A stretch of 35,554 nucleotides of DNA from a virus. Location of the stretch: the IMG/VR virus record IMGVR_UViG_3300020186_000005, positions 1 to 35,554 of that record; one strand, 5' to 3'. Under the pieces are notes generated by a model. That model was given only the letters and a program-made list of their open reading frames with translations. It was not told the origin of the DNA and did no database searches. Position 1 is the stretch's first letter. The number at the start of each line of letters is the position of its first letter. Of the stretch, positions 27,885 through 35,554 are shown piece after piece. Both the position numbers and the translations under genes were made by a program.

Positions 27885-29444
27885 CTAATCTAACGTATAC
27901 TCACTCGCGTCAGTATACTTGGAGCCTTTGCCTCCCTTTGCATGCTCGATAAATAGCCTGTCTAGACTGACTGAATGCCTAATCAAATTCTGCCTATTCT
28001 TGGTTAACGAAGAGTTAATAATATTCTTCAAGTAGGTTTGTGCTTCTGGGACATCCCAAATAAGCCTCATTGTGCGATTGTCCATATTAGCTACCAGATT
28101 GGTAATTACCTTTGCTCCAGTACCTGCAGTTATCCCCAACAGTCCTTTCAGTGTCGGGTCTTTAATAAAATTAGCCCCTGACTTTAACAGCTCCTTAAAG
28201 AACCCATCTGCCTCTTCAAATTTGCCCAGAGACTTAGTGATATGCTCTGCTGAGTTGAACTTTTTCAGTACATTCGCAGCATCTTTATATTCGACTGAAT
28301 CTTTAACAAACTGATTTGGGAATTCCTGAATCGTTTCATTGATAGCTCCGACCATGCGCATATAATAATCAGACTCAACAGGATTAGTAAGCTTTGTCGA
28401 TCTGATGCGACCATTGAGATGAACCTTTTGACGAATAAGTTTATTAAGGTTTGCTGTGCCGAGCTCTTCAGGAACAATGGCACGATCCGTAAAATCATAA
28501 AGCGTTGTTTTAGGGACTCGAGTTTTGCTCAAATTATCTATATTAGTTAATTCTTCGAGCGCAATGGCCTTATCGGCCTGGGATAGCCTACTTGCTTGAC
28601 CTTCAAGCCTTTTCCGTTCGGGTCTAAGAGCTAATGCGAGATCCTTAGTGGGCACATCAATTTCCTTACCCGCCAGCTTCACTTGATCACGCAGTGCCTG
28701 CTCGGTACCCTTAAGATGCAATTCTAGCTTTGGCTTTTGAGTGATATCAATCCCCTTTCTCACCTCTTGTGTGCCAAACCCTTTTCGCAAATCATACGAG
28801 GAAGCAGCAGCGAGTCCCGCGATGAGTTCTGCGATAGGGCCGCCACCAAGCTCTTTTGTTGTTTGTTGAGCTACATTACCTAGTGCAGCTTTAGCCACAA
28901 CCGGACCAGCCGATGCCCATCCACCTGAAAGAGCTGCTAAAGTAGCCAATGGCACATCGTACGACATACGATCAATGAGCTCTTCGCCCATGCCTTCTGC
29001 CTTTAGATAGTCCTTAGGAAATGGGTGGCCAATCGAGTCTTTAATCTCTTGTCCTGTTGGGAGCAATGGAAGAGCATTCTTTGAAGTATCGAATGCCGAT
29101 TCTGTTGCCTGCCGCCTACCAGGAATCGTATCAAGTTCTTTGCGTTCTTGACGGACTAACTCTTGATACCGTGGAGTCTCTTTAGCAATTGATTTATTGA
29201 ATGTTTCTTCGTCAGGCTCAAGCAACTTCGGCCGGCCCGCTCGCCTTGCTGTATTGGACACAAACGTGGCAATATCCTGGGGAATGCCTGCCATTGAGGC
29301 AATATTTGATCCAGCACGAATAACATTACGCCCAACTGTTTCACCCCACCCCTCAGTTTGCCTGCTCCAAGGCTCAGGAGTTTCATCAAGTGTGTATTCC
29401 ATTTCAGAGATAGATTGCCCTAATTTATTCATAGTTTTACCCAT
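27885..29444 (-). CDS. Internal virion / ejection protein (519 aa)
   Basis: Start is 29444, or 29432 (ATGA with the upstream stop); GGCGGCGA sits before the first. It is rich in helices and charged residues (GEELIDRMSYDVPLA...; VKLAGKEIDVPTKDLALALRPERKRLEGQ...), with short Gly/Ala-rich hydrophobic stretches at about 160-190 and 410-440 (GLLGITAGTGAKVITNLVA). This fits large proteins carried inside the head and ejected with DNA, as P22 gp16 or gp20 do. The C-terminus ends SKYTDASEYTLD. No transglycosylase catalytic motif could be confirmed. Confidence 0.55.
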   Translation of the reverse strand: MGKTMNKLGQSISEMEYTLDETPEPWSRQTEGWGETVGRNVIRAGSNIASMAGIPQDIATFVSNTARRAGRPKLLEPDEETFNKSIAKETPRYQELVRQERKELDTIPGRRQATESAFDTSKNALPLLPTGQEIKDSIGHPFPKDYLKAEGMGEELIDRMSYDVPLATLAALSGGWASAGPVVAKAALGNVAQQTTKELGGGPIAELIAGLAAASSYDLRKGFGTQEVRKGIDITQKPKLELHLKGTEQALRDQVKLAGKEIDVPTKDLALALRPERKRLEGQASRLSQADKAIALEELTNIDNLSKTRVPKTTLYDFTDRAIVPEELGTANLNKLIRQKVHLNGRIRSTKLTNPVESDYYMRMVGAINETIQEFPNQFVKDSVEYKDAANVLKKFNSAEHITKSLGKFEEADGFFKELLKSGANFIKDPTLKGLLGITAGTGAKVITNLVANMDNRTMRLIWDVPEAQTYLKNIINSSLTKNRQNLIRHSVSLDRLFIEHAKGGKGSKYTDASEYTLD

Positions 29445-30559
29445 TCGCCGCCGCGTACGACAACCTTTTCGCCTGTCTTGTTATTGGTAGCAACTTGACC
29501 TTCTCGGAGCTTACTTGCAAGCATCACCTGCTTGCCGCCAACAGTCCTTATATAATCTTCTTTCTTTGGGCTTCCCCAATTGAATTTTTCTGCGTATTGA
29601 TCCAGCTTTTTACCCATTTTCATTTCAACTTGTGCATCAACGTCTGCTGGAACGCGGCCACCATTTTTTTGGATGATCCCCTGCTTTAGCTCTAGTGGTA
29701 ACTCCATGCCGCGATACATGTATTCCATGTTTTTGTAAATTCTTTCGCGACCAGCCTTGTCGTTCATTAGCGTAGGCACCGATTTCATGAACTCTGTTAA
29801 TTCTGAATTTGTAATGCGACCACCATATACTTGCTTCATCCCACGTTGAAATTCCTGAACAATCTTTGCGAACTCCTGGGAGGTACTGTCAATTCTCCCA
29901 GTAAATATTCCACCAATATATGGCAATGCTCCCAATGATTCATTGAGCTTGGCCCGACCGGGACCCATAACTCCTTCTGTTTCTAATTCTTTTAACCGCT
30001 TAATGCGATGCATGCCTTCTCGGCCAGTCTTGTGCAATTCCACATCTGGGGCAATAATTGCTCTAACATCCTTTTCATCCAGCGACTGTTGCTTGCGATC
30101 TTTTAAACGCGCATTGCGCACGTCCATCACTCCCTTTGGACCCACTGCCTGAATATAAGACAACTCTTCAGGTGTCATGTTCTCGGACGTACCTGCTTGT
30201 CCAGCCATACCAAGCATGCCTTCTAATTGTTGGGTTTGGTTGGCTTGCTTTTGGCCTAAGGATTGTTCCTGCAAGAACCGATCAAGAGCTTGTTTTTGTT
30301 GATCTTCAGGCAGATAACCCATCTGGCTTGCAACCTCTGGATTAATACCAAGTCCTTCATACCCAGCTGTTGTCTGCATGCGCTGTCCTTGGCCTTGAAG
30401 CGCGTTACCAAGTACGGGGCCAAGTCCACCAATAAGGTCAGACATGATCCCTGTTTCTGGAATGTGCCTTACTTCTCTACCCAAAGATTGTCCCATCTGC
30501 TGGGCGAGCATCTGATTGAGCATGTCATTTAAATTACTTGTGCCGAATCTTGTTGCCAT
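29429..30559 (-). CDS. Internal virion / ejection protein (376 aa)
   Basis: It has a Gln/Gly/Leu-rich N-terminus (LNDMLNQMLAQQMGQSLG...; GLGPVLGNALQGQGQRMQTTAGYEG) and a long alpha-helical middle (LHKTGREGMHRIKRLKELETEG...). The end is beta-prone and basic (NKTGEKVVVRGGEWVKL). These are typical of small-core ejection proteins. It lies between two other ejection-like genes with 1-nt overlaps (TAATG at 30559), making one co-translated unit. RBS AAGGGAT. Confidence 0.55.
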   Translation of the reverse strand: MATRFGTSNLNDMLNQMLAQQMGQSLGREVRHIPETGIMSDLIGGLGPVLGNALQGQGQRMQTTAGYEGLGINPEVASQMGYLPEDQQKQALDRFLQEQSLGQKQANQTQQLEGMLGMAGQAGTSENMTPEELSYIQAVGPKGVMDVRNARLKDRKQQSLDEKDVRAIIAPDVELHKTGREGMHRIKRLKELETEGVMGPGRAKLNESLGALPYIGGIFTGRIDSTSQEFAKIVQEFQRGMKQVYGGRITNSELTEFMKSVPTLMNDKAGRERIYKNMEYMYRGMELPLELKQGIIQKNGGRVPADVDAQVEMKMGKKLDQYAEKFNWGSPKKEDYIRTVGGKQVMLASKLREGQVATNNKTGEKVVVRGGEWVKL

Positions 30560-31335
30560 TAATATCCCTTTTTAGGTTGGTAGGTGCCGTATGCATCCAT
30601 CATCTTTTGGCGACCCATATTAGCTAGTCCTTGAACACCCATTCCGACTAATGGAGCCACTGGAGCCAGAGGAGTGAACATTGATGCGCCACCAATTACC
30701 GACCCCGAAGCAGCAAGTGCTCCATCTACAAGCCATGGCAACGTGCCTTGAATAGCCTTATCGTCTTTACCTGCAGGAGTTGCATTCGGTGCCCCCTGAG
30801 AATTACCAAGCCCACTCAATCCGCTAAACATATCCGGTTGGCCGCCCATTTGTCCTAATAATTTATCAAGACCACCACTCTGTAATGTAGCGCCGGCCAA
30901 TCCTTGCTCTTGACCTGATGGGAATGCGGATTCAGGGTTGCCGAGCGATTGCAATATGCGATTGAGATCATAGGGAGAACCTGTAGGCAATCCTGCCGAC
31001 AATCCAGTTTTCTGGACACCTTGAGGCTGATTGGCTTCTGCCCAAGGTTGCCTGCCGGACATTATCGCTTGATACAATCCTTGGTCCATTGATTGATGCA
31101 TCTGGGGTACAGCAGGGGCTGGTTGGCCTGGGTTGAGTGGTACAGGGAATTGAGGATAATAGCCCCGAGCATTAGCCTCCGTGTATTTAGCTGGATTATC
31201 AATTGGTCCATAGGCAGGCTCATCAGGTTGCTTATTATACTCTGCCCTCATCTGCTGTATGAATGGTGATACTTGCCCAAGGAAATTCCCTACGCCCTGC
31301 GCCTGGGAGAATGCTTGACCCATATTGATTGCCAT
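30559..31335 (-). CDS. Internal virion / ejection protein (258 aa)
   Basis: It shows ejection-protein composition: Gln/Gly/Pro-rich N-terminal half (MAINMGQAFSQAQGVGNFLGQ...; QPAPAVPQMHQSMDQGLYQAIM), then Gly-rich hydrophobic tail (LVDGALAASGSVIGGASMFTPLAPVAPLVG), and a short basic end (GRQKMMDAYGTYQPKKGY). The hydrophobic tail could insert in the host membrane during DNA entry, as P22 gp7-type proteins do. Both ends overlap neighbours by one base. Confidence 0.55.
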   Translation of the reverse strand: MAINMGQAFSQAQGVGNFLGQVSPFIQQMRAEYNKQPDEPAYGPIDNPAKYTEANARGYYPQFPVPLNPGQPAPAVPQMHQSMDQGLYQAIMSGRQPWAEANQPQGVQKTGLSAGLPTGSPYDLNRILQSLGNPESAFPSGQEQGLAGATLQSGGLDKLLGQMGGQPDMFSGLSGLGNSQGAPNATPAGKDDKAIQGTLPWLVDGALAASGSVIGGASMFTPLAPVAPLVGMGVQGLANMGRQKMMDAYGTYQPKKGY

Positions 31336-32555
31336 TATTTCCTCCTGCGACTAGATTTTTTACGGCTAGAGCTTTTCTTGGTACTGGTATTCATCTTGTA
31401 TAGTTGGCTCAACCTAAATATCTCAGGAGTGTCCCTGTCTTGGAATGCCTGTGATAATTTCATGAGGTCTGGCATCTTATCAATGCGAGTCGCAAGCGAT
31501 GTAACGAGCGGCGAAGCGCTGCTTAGTAGCGAATGCATAATGCGTACAGACTCAGGAGACGATAACTGGCCAAATAGCTTCGGCTTCACTGCGCGATCAG
31601 CAATAGAACTATACTGTTCTTTCTGTTGCGGATCCATGGTGTTGTACATCTTCCTGAATCCTGGATTGGCTTTAAAGGTAGCGCGAATATTGTCGCTGAC
31701 AGGAGCAGCCTCCTGGGGGCCACCTAGCCAATCTTGTACCTTATTGAAGCCCTTGTTCCCCCAATCCATACCCATATTTTCTAGTGTTTGAGGAGAATTG
31801 AGTGTGCCTTCATCGCCAATCATATTCTCAAACGATGGAGATAGACCGAGCTGCATAAGTTGTGGAAGTATTCGTTGCCGCGCCATTTCTTGTTCTTGTT
31901 GGAACTTAGCACCTTGGCCAGCAAGCTCGCTTTCAAGCTGTCGTGAGCCTGCTGTAATACCTTTTTCAACTGAACTAGTCAGCCCATCAGCTGAGCCACG
32001 CGCTATAAGCCGCGGAACAGTATCTTCATTGAACTGTCGTCGAGCCTCAGCGGCTATTGGTTGGAATGATGTTTGGCCGCCATAGAGATCTTGCATAAGA
32101 CGAGGAATCATAGCCATCTGCATGCCCTCTTGTGTCTTGTTGCGAGTAGGCGTTTGATACACTTGTTGGTTTGGATTCTGTTGTTGCATTGTTTGCATGA
32201 GCATTGCTTCTTGAATCTTGTTCATCATCTGCTCTTCTGGAGTCCCAAACTCTTTCCTCATAGCCTTTGCCTGAGAGCGCTGCTGAATGATATTGGATAT
32301 AGGTCCTATTGCTCCGCCAAGTGCTCCAATGGCTGCTCCCATAGGCCCTCCCATACCTCCGCCAGCTGCTGCACCAGTGCCCACTCCTCCAAGCACATTC
32401 ATGAACTTCTGAAACTTCGACACAGGCGCTGCTGCTGCTTGCTGTTGGGGCTGATATTGTTGTTCGCCACCACTGAAAGCACCCTGCATGAGATTTTGCT
32501 GCTGTTGGTTTTGGAAGTCCATAAGGGGCTGATTCGGATTGAAATTGAATGCCAT
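31335..32555 (-). CDS. Internal virion / ejection protein with glycine-zipper segment (406 aa)
   Basis: I chose ATG at 32555 (AGGA 5 nt upstream). The N-terminus is Gln-rich (NQQQQNLMQGAF...). Residues about 50-90 are a Gly/Ala/Met stretch (GGVGTGAAAGGGMGGPMGAA) likely to span a membrane. The middle has TSFQPIAAEARRQFNEDTVPRL, a motif I recall from many internal virion proteins of podoviruses. The C-terminus is a basic SSSRKKSSRRRK tail suited to DNA contact. It is probably the first protein of a DNA-ejection set with the 258-, 376- and 519-residue proteins. Confidence 0.6.
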   Translation of the reverse strand: MAFNFNPNQPLMDFQNQQQQNLMQGAFSGGEQQYQPQQQAAAAPVSKFQKFMNVLGGVGTGAAAGGGMGGPMGAAIGALGGAIGPISNIIQQRSQAKAMRKEFGTPEEQMMNKIQEAMLMQTMQQQNPNQQVYQTPTRNKTQEGMQMAMIPRLMQDLYGGQTSFQPIAAEARRQFNEDTVPRLIARGSADGLTSSVEKGITAGSRQLESELAGQGAKFQQEQEMARQRILPQLMQLGLSPSFENMIGDEGTLNSPQTLENMGMDWGNKGFNKVQDWLGGPQEAAPVSDNIRATFKANPGFRKMYNTMDPQQKEQYSSIADRAVKPKLFGQLSSPESVRIMHSLLSSASPLVTSLATRIDKMPDLMKLSQAFQDRDTPEIFRLSQLYKMNTSTKKSSSRKKSSRRRK

Positions 32556-32580
32556 CATAGTCCTTTTTTGCTATCTTGTT

Positions 32581-32588
32581 ATTATACT
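32581..32588. promoter_or_regulatory. Divergent promoter region between ejection and small structural gene
   Basis: The bases ATTATACT hold a perfect TATAAT on the minus strand (32586-32581) and TATACT on the plus strand (32583-32588). No good -35 is seen at 16-18 bp for either, so direction and use are uncertain. It lies in the 72-bp gap between 32555 (leftward) and 32628 (rightward). Confidence 0.4.
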
Positions 32589-32627
32589 ATCCCTAAAATT
32601 GGTCACTGTGCAATATAAAGGAAAATC

Positions 32628-33149
32628 ATGGAAATAAACAACAGTACATTGCTTTCACTAACCCAATCATATGACCCTACTCAGATCAGGGAATTGGAGA
32701 CTGATTCAGAAGAATTCAAAGAGTTCCTGGTACAATTATATCTTACTACGAACGATATACTTAGTAATTTAAATCTTAAAGACAGTGGCCAGTATGGAAA
32801 GACCAAGTCTATATCTGGTCAACAATACTTTCCCAATCCTGCAGACCCCGCAAATGCCTTAAGATCTAGTGTGCGCGTTGCCTTTGATATGCCAGGTCTC
32901 GTAAATAACGGCACAACTGTGGTTAATCTTGCTGATTTCGGCGTGGTATTCGATAATAAAGTTACCTTTGTTAACCATCGAGTTATTGCAACAAGCTCAA
33001 CATCATTACTATCATTTTCACTCAACTTTTATGATGGTGCTAATATAGCTCGATACAGAATTACACAAACACAAGTAATTATAACCACCGTAGGAATCTT
33101 CAATGCCTTCGATAAAGTTCAAGTAGTACTTGAATACATAATCGATTAG
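32628..33149 (+). CDS. Beta-rich virion appendage-like protein on the opposite strand (173 aa)
   Basis: It is preceded by AAAGGA. The N-terminus is helical and polar (MEINNSTLLSLTQSYDPTQIRELETDSEEFKEF...), then a beta-rich half with GQQYFPNPADPANALRSSVRVAFDM and ...VIATSSTSLLSFSLNFYDGAN. The GQQ-Y/W-F-P-N-P motif with beta strands is similar to attachment proteins of podophages. It is read against its structural neighbours and its stop overlaps the opposing stop by 4 nt (33146-33149). A virion role is a weak inference. Confidence 0.5.
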   Translation: MEINNSTLLSLTQSYDPTQIRELETDSEEFKEFLVQLYLTTNDILSNLNLKDSGQYGKTKSISGQQYFPNPADPANALRSSVRVAFDMPGLVNNGTTVVNLADFGVVFDNKVTFVNHRVIATSSTSLLSFSLNFYDGANIARYRITQTQVIITTVGIFNAFDKVQVVLEYIID

Positions 33150-33640
33150 CCACGGCCAAAATACACCCCGAGGAATGTACCTAGAACGCCAATTGCTCCC
33201 GTAGCTATCGTACCTATGAGTGCAAGCCTAGCCTTCTTGAGCCTGGTATCAGCCAATTCTTTCAGCTCAGCAAACTGATCGTTCTTGCCCTTGAAGGCAT
33301 CTTCTACAGACTCAGTAATAAGCCTGTGGATCAATATCTTTAGCGCCTTTTCGTCATCGTCAATGAGTATTCGTCGGATATCTGAGTCTGAGTTGCGTAG
33401 TTTTTCTTTGAGGTGCGGCTCTATTTCGTGCTGTATCTCGAGACTTTCTCGCTTAAAGTATGATACTACCAAGGCCTGAAACCGATCGTCATCGGCCTTG
33501 CCTGTTTGATCGTATTTAATGAGAAGTGACGATATCTGGCTGATGATCTCAGTCGAAGATGGTTTATTTGAGGTAAGTTGATTCTCTGTATCCATGGCAC
33601 ATGCCTCTACACTTATCAACATGATCAACAATCTTTTCAT
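33146..33640 (-). CDS. Signal peptide plus C-terminal membrane-span protein (164 aa)
   Basis: Start at 33640 (AGGGA upstream). The N-terminus MKRLLIMLISVEACAMDTEN looks like a signal peptide, either cut after ACA or lipidated at the Cys of VEAC (an imperfect lipobox). A charged helical body follows (ISSLLIKYDQTGKADDDRFQALVVSYFKRESLEIQHE...). The C-terminal part is a hydrophobic span (LALIGTIATGAIGVLGTFLGVYFG). It might be a spanin-like or virion-membrane protein; no lysin motif. It is the last gene of the unit that begins with the tail hub, 19 nt after it. Confidence 0.55.
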   Translation of the reverse strand: MKRLLIMLISVEACAMDTENQLTSNKPSSTEIISQISSLLIKYDQTGKADDDRFQALVVSYFKRESLEIQHEIEPHLKEKLRNSDSDIRRILIDDDEKALKILIHRLITESVEDAFKGKNDQFAELKELADTRLKKARLALIGTIATGAIGVLGTFLGVYFGRG

Positions 33641-33659
33641 AGAGTCCCTTTCGTTTCTT

Positions 33660-35554
33660 TTATTGTACCCGAGCTGAAGTTGGCGATGCAACAAACAACA
33701 TACTATGCAAAGTAAATGAACTGAACACGCTTGCTTGATCTAGCATTTGTGTGCCATTGAAGTAGATATATATCTGTATATATGAACCTTCTGCCTGCAT
33801 ATAGACTGCATGCCAGAGTCGTGCCTGCGTTGCTTCATAGGGGACAGAAGCATAGGGTCCAAGATCCAATAGATTGGTTCCTAGGATAGCTCCTGAGGCT
33901 TGCCCATCAGCAACCAATGATGCGTTGGACGAGTCGGTAAAGTAGTCTACTGTTATCGTGCCATTTGGAGTACCGCGTTCTATCTGTAGATCTACCTCAG
34001 ATATGGCCACATTGCGGTCATTGCCTTGGAAGAAATTGTATTGTTTGGATAGCATAGAGATGTTGGGGACAAGCTGAATGGTGCCTCCCCCGATATATAC
34101 TCCTGCAGCACCCAACAGATTGGCAATTGAAAAAGTATTCGCATCAATGCGTAACACCTGGTAGATGCGACCGTTAATGTTCAAGCCTGCTGGTAGGCAA
34201 TTATCTATCAAGATATATGATGCATCTTTTAGATTATGATTGAGCACTCTAAGTATAGGCAATAATGGGTTAGCGTTGTTTATATTTGTGATGAATAAGG
34301 CCTGTGCGAGTGTATTAACCTCGGACATGAGCATAACGTAGCCTTGTTGATTACCTGCTGCAATGAGGCGATATCCTTCTTGTACTGCGGCATCTTGCCA
34401 AGCAAAGTTAGCATCGGCCCATGGTAAATTTAAATCTTGCCATTGAAGATCGCGATTGTCCTGGAAGAATCCAAATGCAGTTATAGAGTCATCATAGAAT
34501 GACCAAGCCCCTGAGTCTTTGTTGTAAACAAGGACTTTGTCTGGCCATACATCTATCGATGTTACGGTTGGGAAACTCCATAGAATGAGATTCTTTTGAT
34601 AGTCTCGAATCCCTTGGACACGCATAACTCCATCGTCAGTATTACGTATCGTGAATACTTCGCTATTGATCTTTTCGTCTATACGGGTCACGTTGACGCC
34701 ATTTGTAGCATGGATTCCGACGTTACCTACACCGATTGCCGCACGGTCAAATTCAACAACTGAGAACTGGCTTTCTACGCCGAGTTCATTATTTAGTTGG
34801 GCTATCTTGAATGGCTCTAAGTCATTCCCTGTAAAGCCAAGAAGCCACGTTGAGTTTTCGCAATATACTATAAGCCTATCTTTGATGAACCCAACAGATA
34901 TAATCTCTTCTGATGTTGGAAGAGTAATAAACGCAGGCAATTTCTCTGTTGTATCAAACGCGGTTGCTTGATTGGCTATAGTTACTGGATCAGTGCCTGA
35001 TATGCGTATGCGATTAGGAAAGCTTGATACTACACCGGTTACCGTATCGCGTTCTTTCGTGGCCATCAACAACAAGCGCCCTTTATATCCAATAACAATG
35101 CGGCATGTTACGAGTACCTGTGTTGCTCCTCTCAAGCGAAGCGCAGTGAATTTAACCCATTCTTGAACTGCTGGGGCTGGCGGATTTGACCAGTATCTAA
35201 GCCCGTCAGCTTCTACGTAGTTAGTTACATAAAAATTATTAAATGTCTGGCCGGCCGCTCGGTAGTTAGTTCCCCAAAAGAACTGTGCATTATTGCCCGT
35301 CCAAGTCGAATCACCTACAGCAAGTGCAGCTGCCTTGCGTTCCCATCTTCCATTTGTGAACTCATAGGCGTATCTTGTATCGAATGCCCAAAGAACTTCA
35401 TTGTTTATATTGGGAGTTTCGAATGTCCATAGACCCATGATTGGCTGTGCGAGATAGAAGTATACAGCGACTCCAGCATCTGCAGCCGCACCTGTGATAG
35501 TGAATGCCCCAGTACCTGAGTTGTATACTCCAGTAATAGTAGGAACCGTGGTAA
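33660..35554 (-). CDS. Tail hub / DNA stabilisation protein, main part (continues across join)
   Basis: The frame continues upstream of 35438 (an internal Met) and off the window end, and the same codons appear at 1-127. Joined to 1-461 it forms a 742-residue protein. This part is beta-rich with repeated short strands (WTFETPNINNEVLWAFDTRY..., GVESQFSVVEFDRAAIGVGNVGIHATNGVNVTRI) and ends TLHSMLFVASPTSARVQ. It resembles the propeller-like hubs that close podophage tails (P22 gp10 position). The repeated Trp/Asp/Gly turns are consistent with blades. Read as a window-limited frame it would be mistaken for a 592-residue gene. Confidence 0.7.
   Translation of the reverse strand, partial: TTVPTITGVYNSGTGAFTITGAAADAGVAVYFYLAQPIMGLWTFETPNINNEVLWAFDTRYAYEFTNGRWERKAAALAVGDSTWTGNNAQFFWGTNYRAAGQTFNNFYVTNYVEADGLRYWSNPPAPAVQEWVKFTALRLRGATQVLVTCRIVIGYKGRLLLMATKERDTVTGVVSSFPNRIRISGTDPVTIANQATAFDTTEKLPAFITLPTSEEIISVGFIKDRLIVYCENSTWLLGFTGNDLEPFKIAQLNNELGVESQFSVVEFDRAAIGVGNVGIHATNGVNVTRIDEKINSEVFTIRNTDDGVMRVQGIRDYQKNLILWSFPTVTSIDVWPDKVLVYNKDSGAWSFYDDSITAFGFFQDNRDLQWQDLNLPWADANFAWQDAAVQEGYRLIAAGNQQGYVMLMSEVNTLAQALFITNINNANPLLPILRVLNHNLKDASYILIDNCLPAGLNINGRIYQVLRIDANTFSIANLLGAAGVYIGGGTIQLVPNISMLSKQYNFFQGNDRNVAISEVDLQIERGTPNGTITVDYFTDSSNASLVADGQASGAILGTNLLDLGPYASVPYEATQARLWHAVYMQAEGSYIQIYIYFNGTQMLDQASVFSSFTLHSMLFVASPTSARVQ
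35428..35554. repeat. Direct terminal repeat, second copy
   Basis: Identical to bases 1-127. It indicates a circular sequence with 35,427 unique bases. Confidence 0.95.

Noticed and set aside
1-35554. CRISPR array, diversity-generating retroelement or insertion sequence
   Set aside because: There are no regularly spaced short repeats, no reverse transcriptase gene, and no transposase or terminal inverted repeats. The repeated fibre units are protein-coding repeats.
1-35554. Reassigned stop codon
   Set aside because: TAA, TAG and TGA all end well-supported genes (for example 15525, 16968 and 9680) and no gene needs readthrough of one of them.

Overview
The window is a complete circular phage genome cut at an arbitrary point. 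Bases 1-127 and 35428-35554 are identical, so the unique sequence is 35,427 bp. One 742-residue tail-hub gene runs in frame across the join. The gene content is that of a tailed bacteriophage, most likely a podovirus: large terminase, P22-type portal, scaffold, N4-gp56-like coat, connector, tail hub, four internal or ejection-type proteins and many tail appendages. No tape measure, tail tube or sheath gene was seen. Strong Shine-Dalgarno sites, TAATG and ATGA stop/start overlaps and use of all three stop codons indicate a bacterial host with the standard code. A Sec-type signal peptide and several one-span membrane proteins fit a Gram-negative host, but the host cannot be named from this sequence.

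Layout. (1) A divergent control region lies at about 15.14-15.27 kb with three ATAAGT half-sites. Leftward from it run a small unknown gene, a helix-turn-helix regulator, a CxxC protein, a decayed duplicate and a 339-residue winged-helix-like protein, ending at a strong intrinsic terminator (12.63-12.67 kb). (2) Rightward (15.27-19.69 kb) runs an early operon of 19 very small, mostly overlapping genes. It includes an Erf-type annealing protein, zinc-ribbon-like peptides, a ribbon-helix-helix protein, about six one-span membrane proteins and a secreted protein. It ends at a textbook terminator. (3) A structured leader and a groES-like co-chaperonin gene follow (19.76-20.17 kb). (4) The late minus-strand genes run from 12.58 kb leftward: unknown 231-residue protein, putative small terminase, an 89-residue cassette, large terminase, portal, small head genes, scaffold, coat, decoration, connector, tail fibres, tail hub (through the join) and a membrane protein. 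Ejection proteins follow (32.56-27.89 kb), then a seven-gene block of beta-rich tail fibres (27.40-20.30 kb). Three small plus-strand genes interrupt this late strand at 27.54-27.88 and 32.63-33.15 kb.

How it fits together. The early operon probably handles recombination and host takeover. The co-chaperonin presumably adapts host GroEL for folding the coat or other virion proteins. The late genes package DNA, build a P22/N4-like capsid with an ejection apparatus, and decorate it with modular fibres, two of them ending in C1q-like beta-sandwich domains.

I could not recognise an integrase, DNA or RNA polymerase, helicase or endolysin. Lysis and replication functions therefore either sit in the unassigned proteins or come from the host. 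The most unusual points are the micro-gene membrane/zinc array, the structured leader before the GroES gene, the tandem 205-bp duplication with hairpins, the repeat-flanked cassette between the terminase genes, and a set of strong late intergenic hairpins that lack U-tracts.
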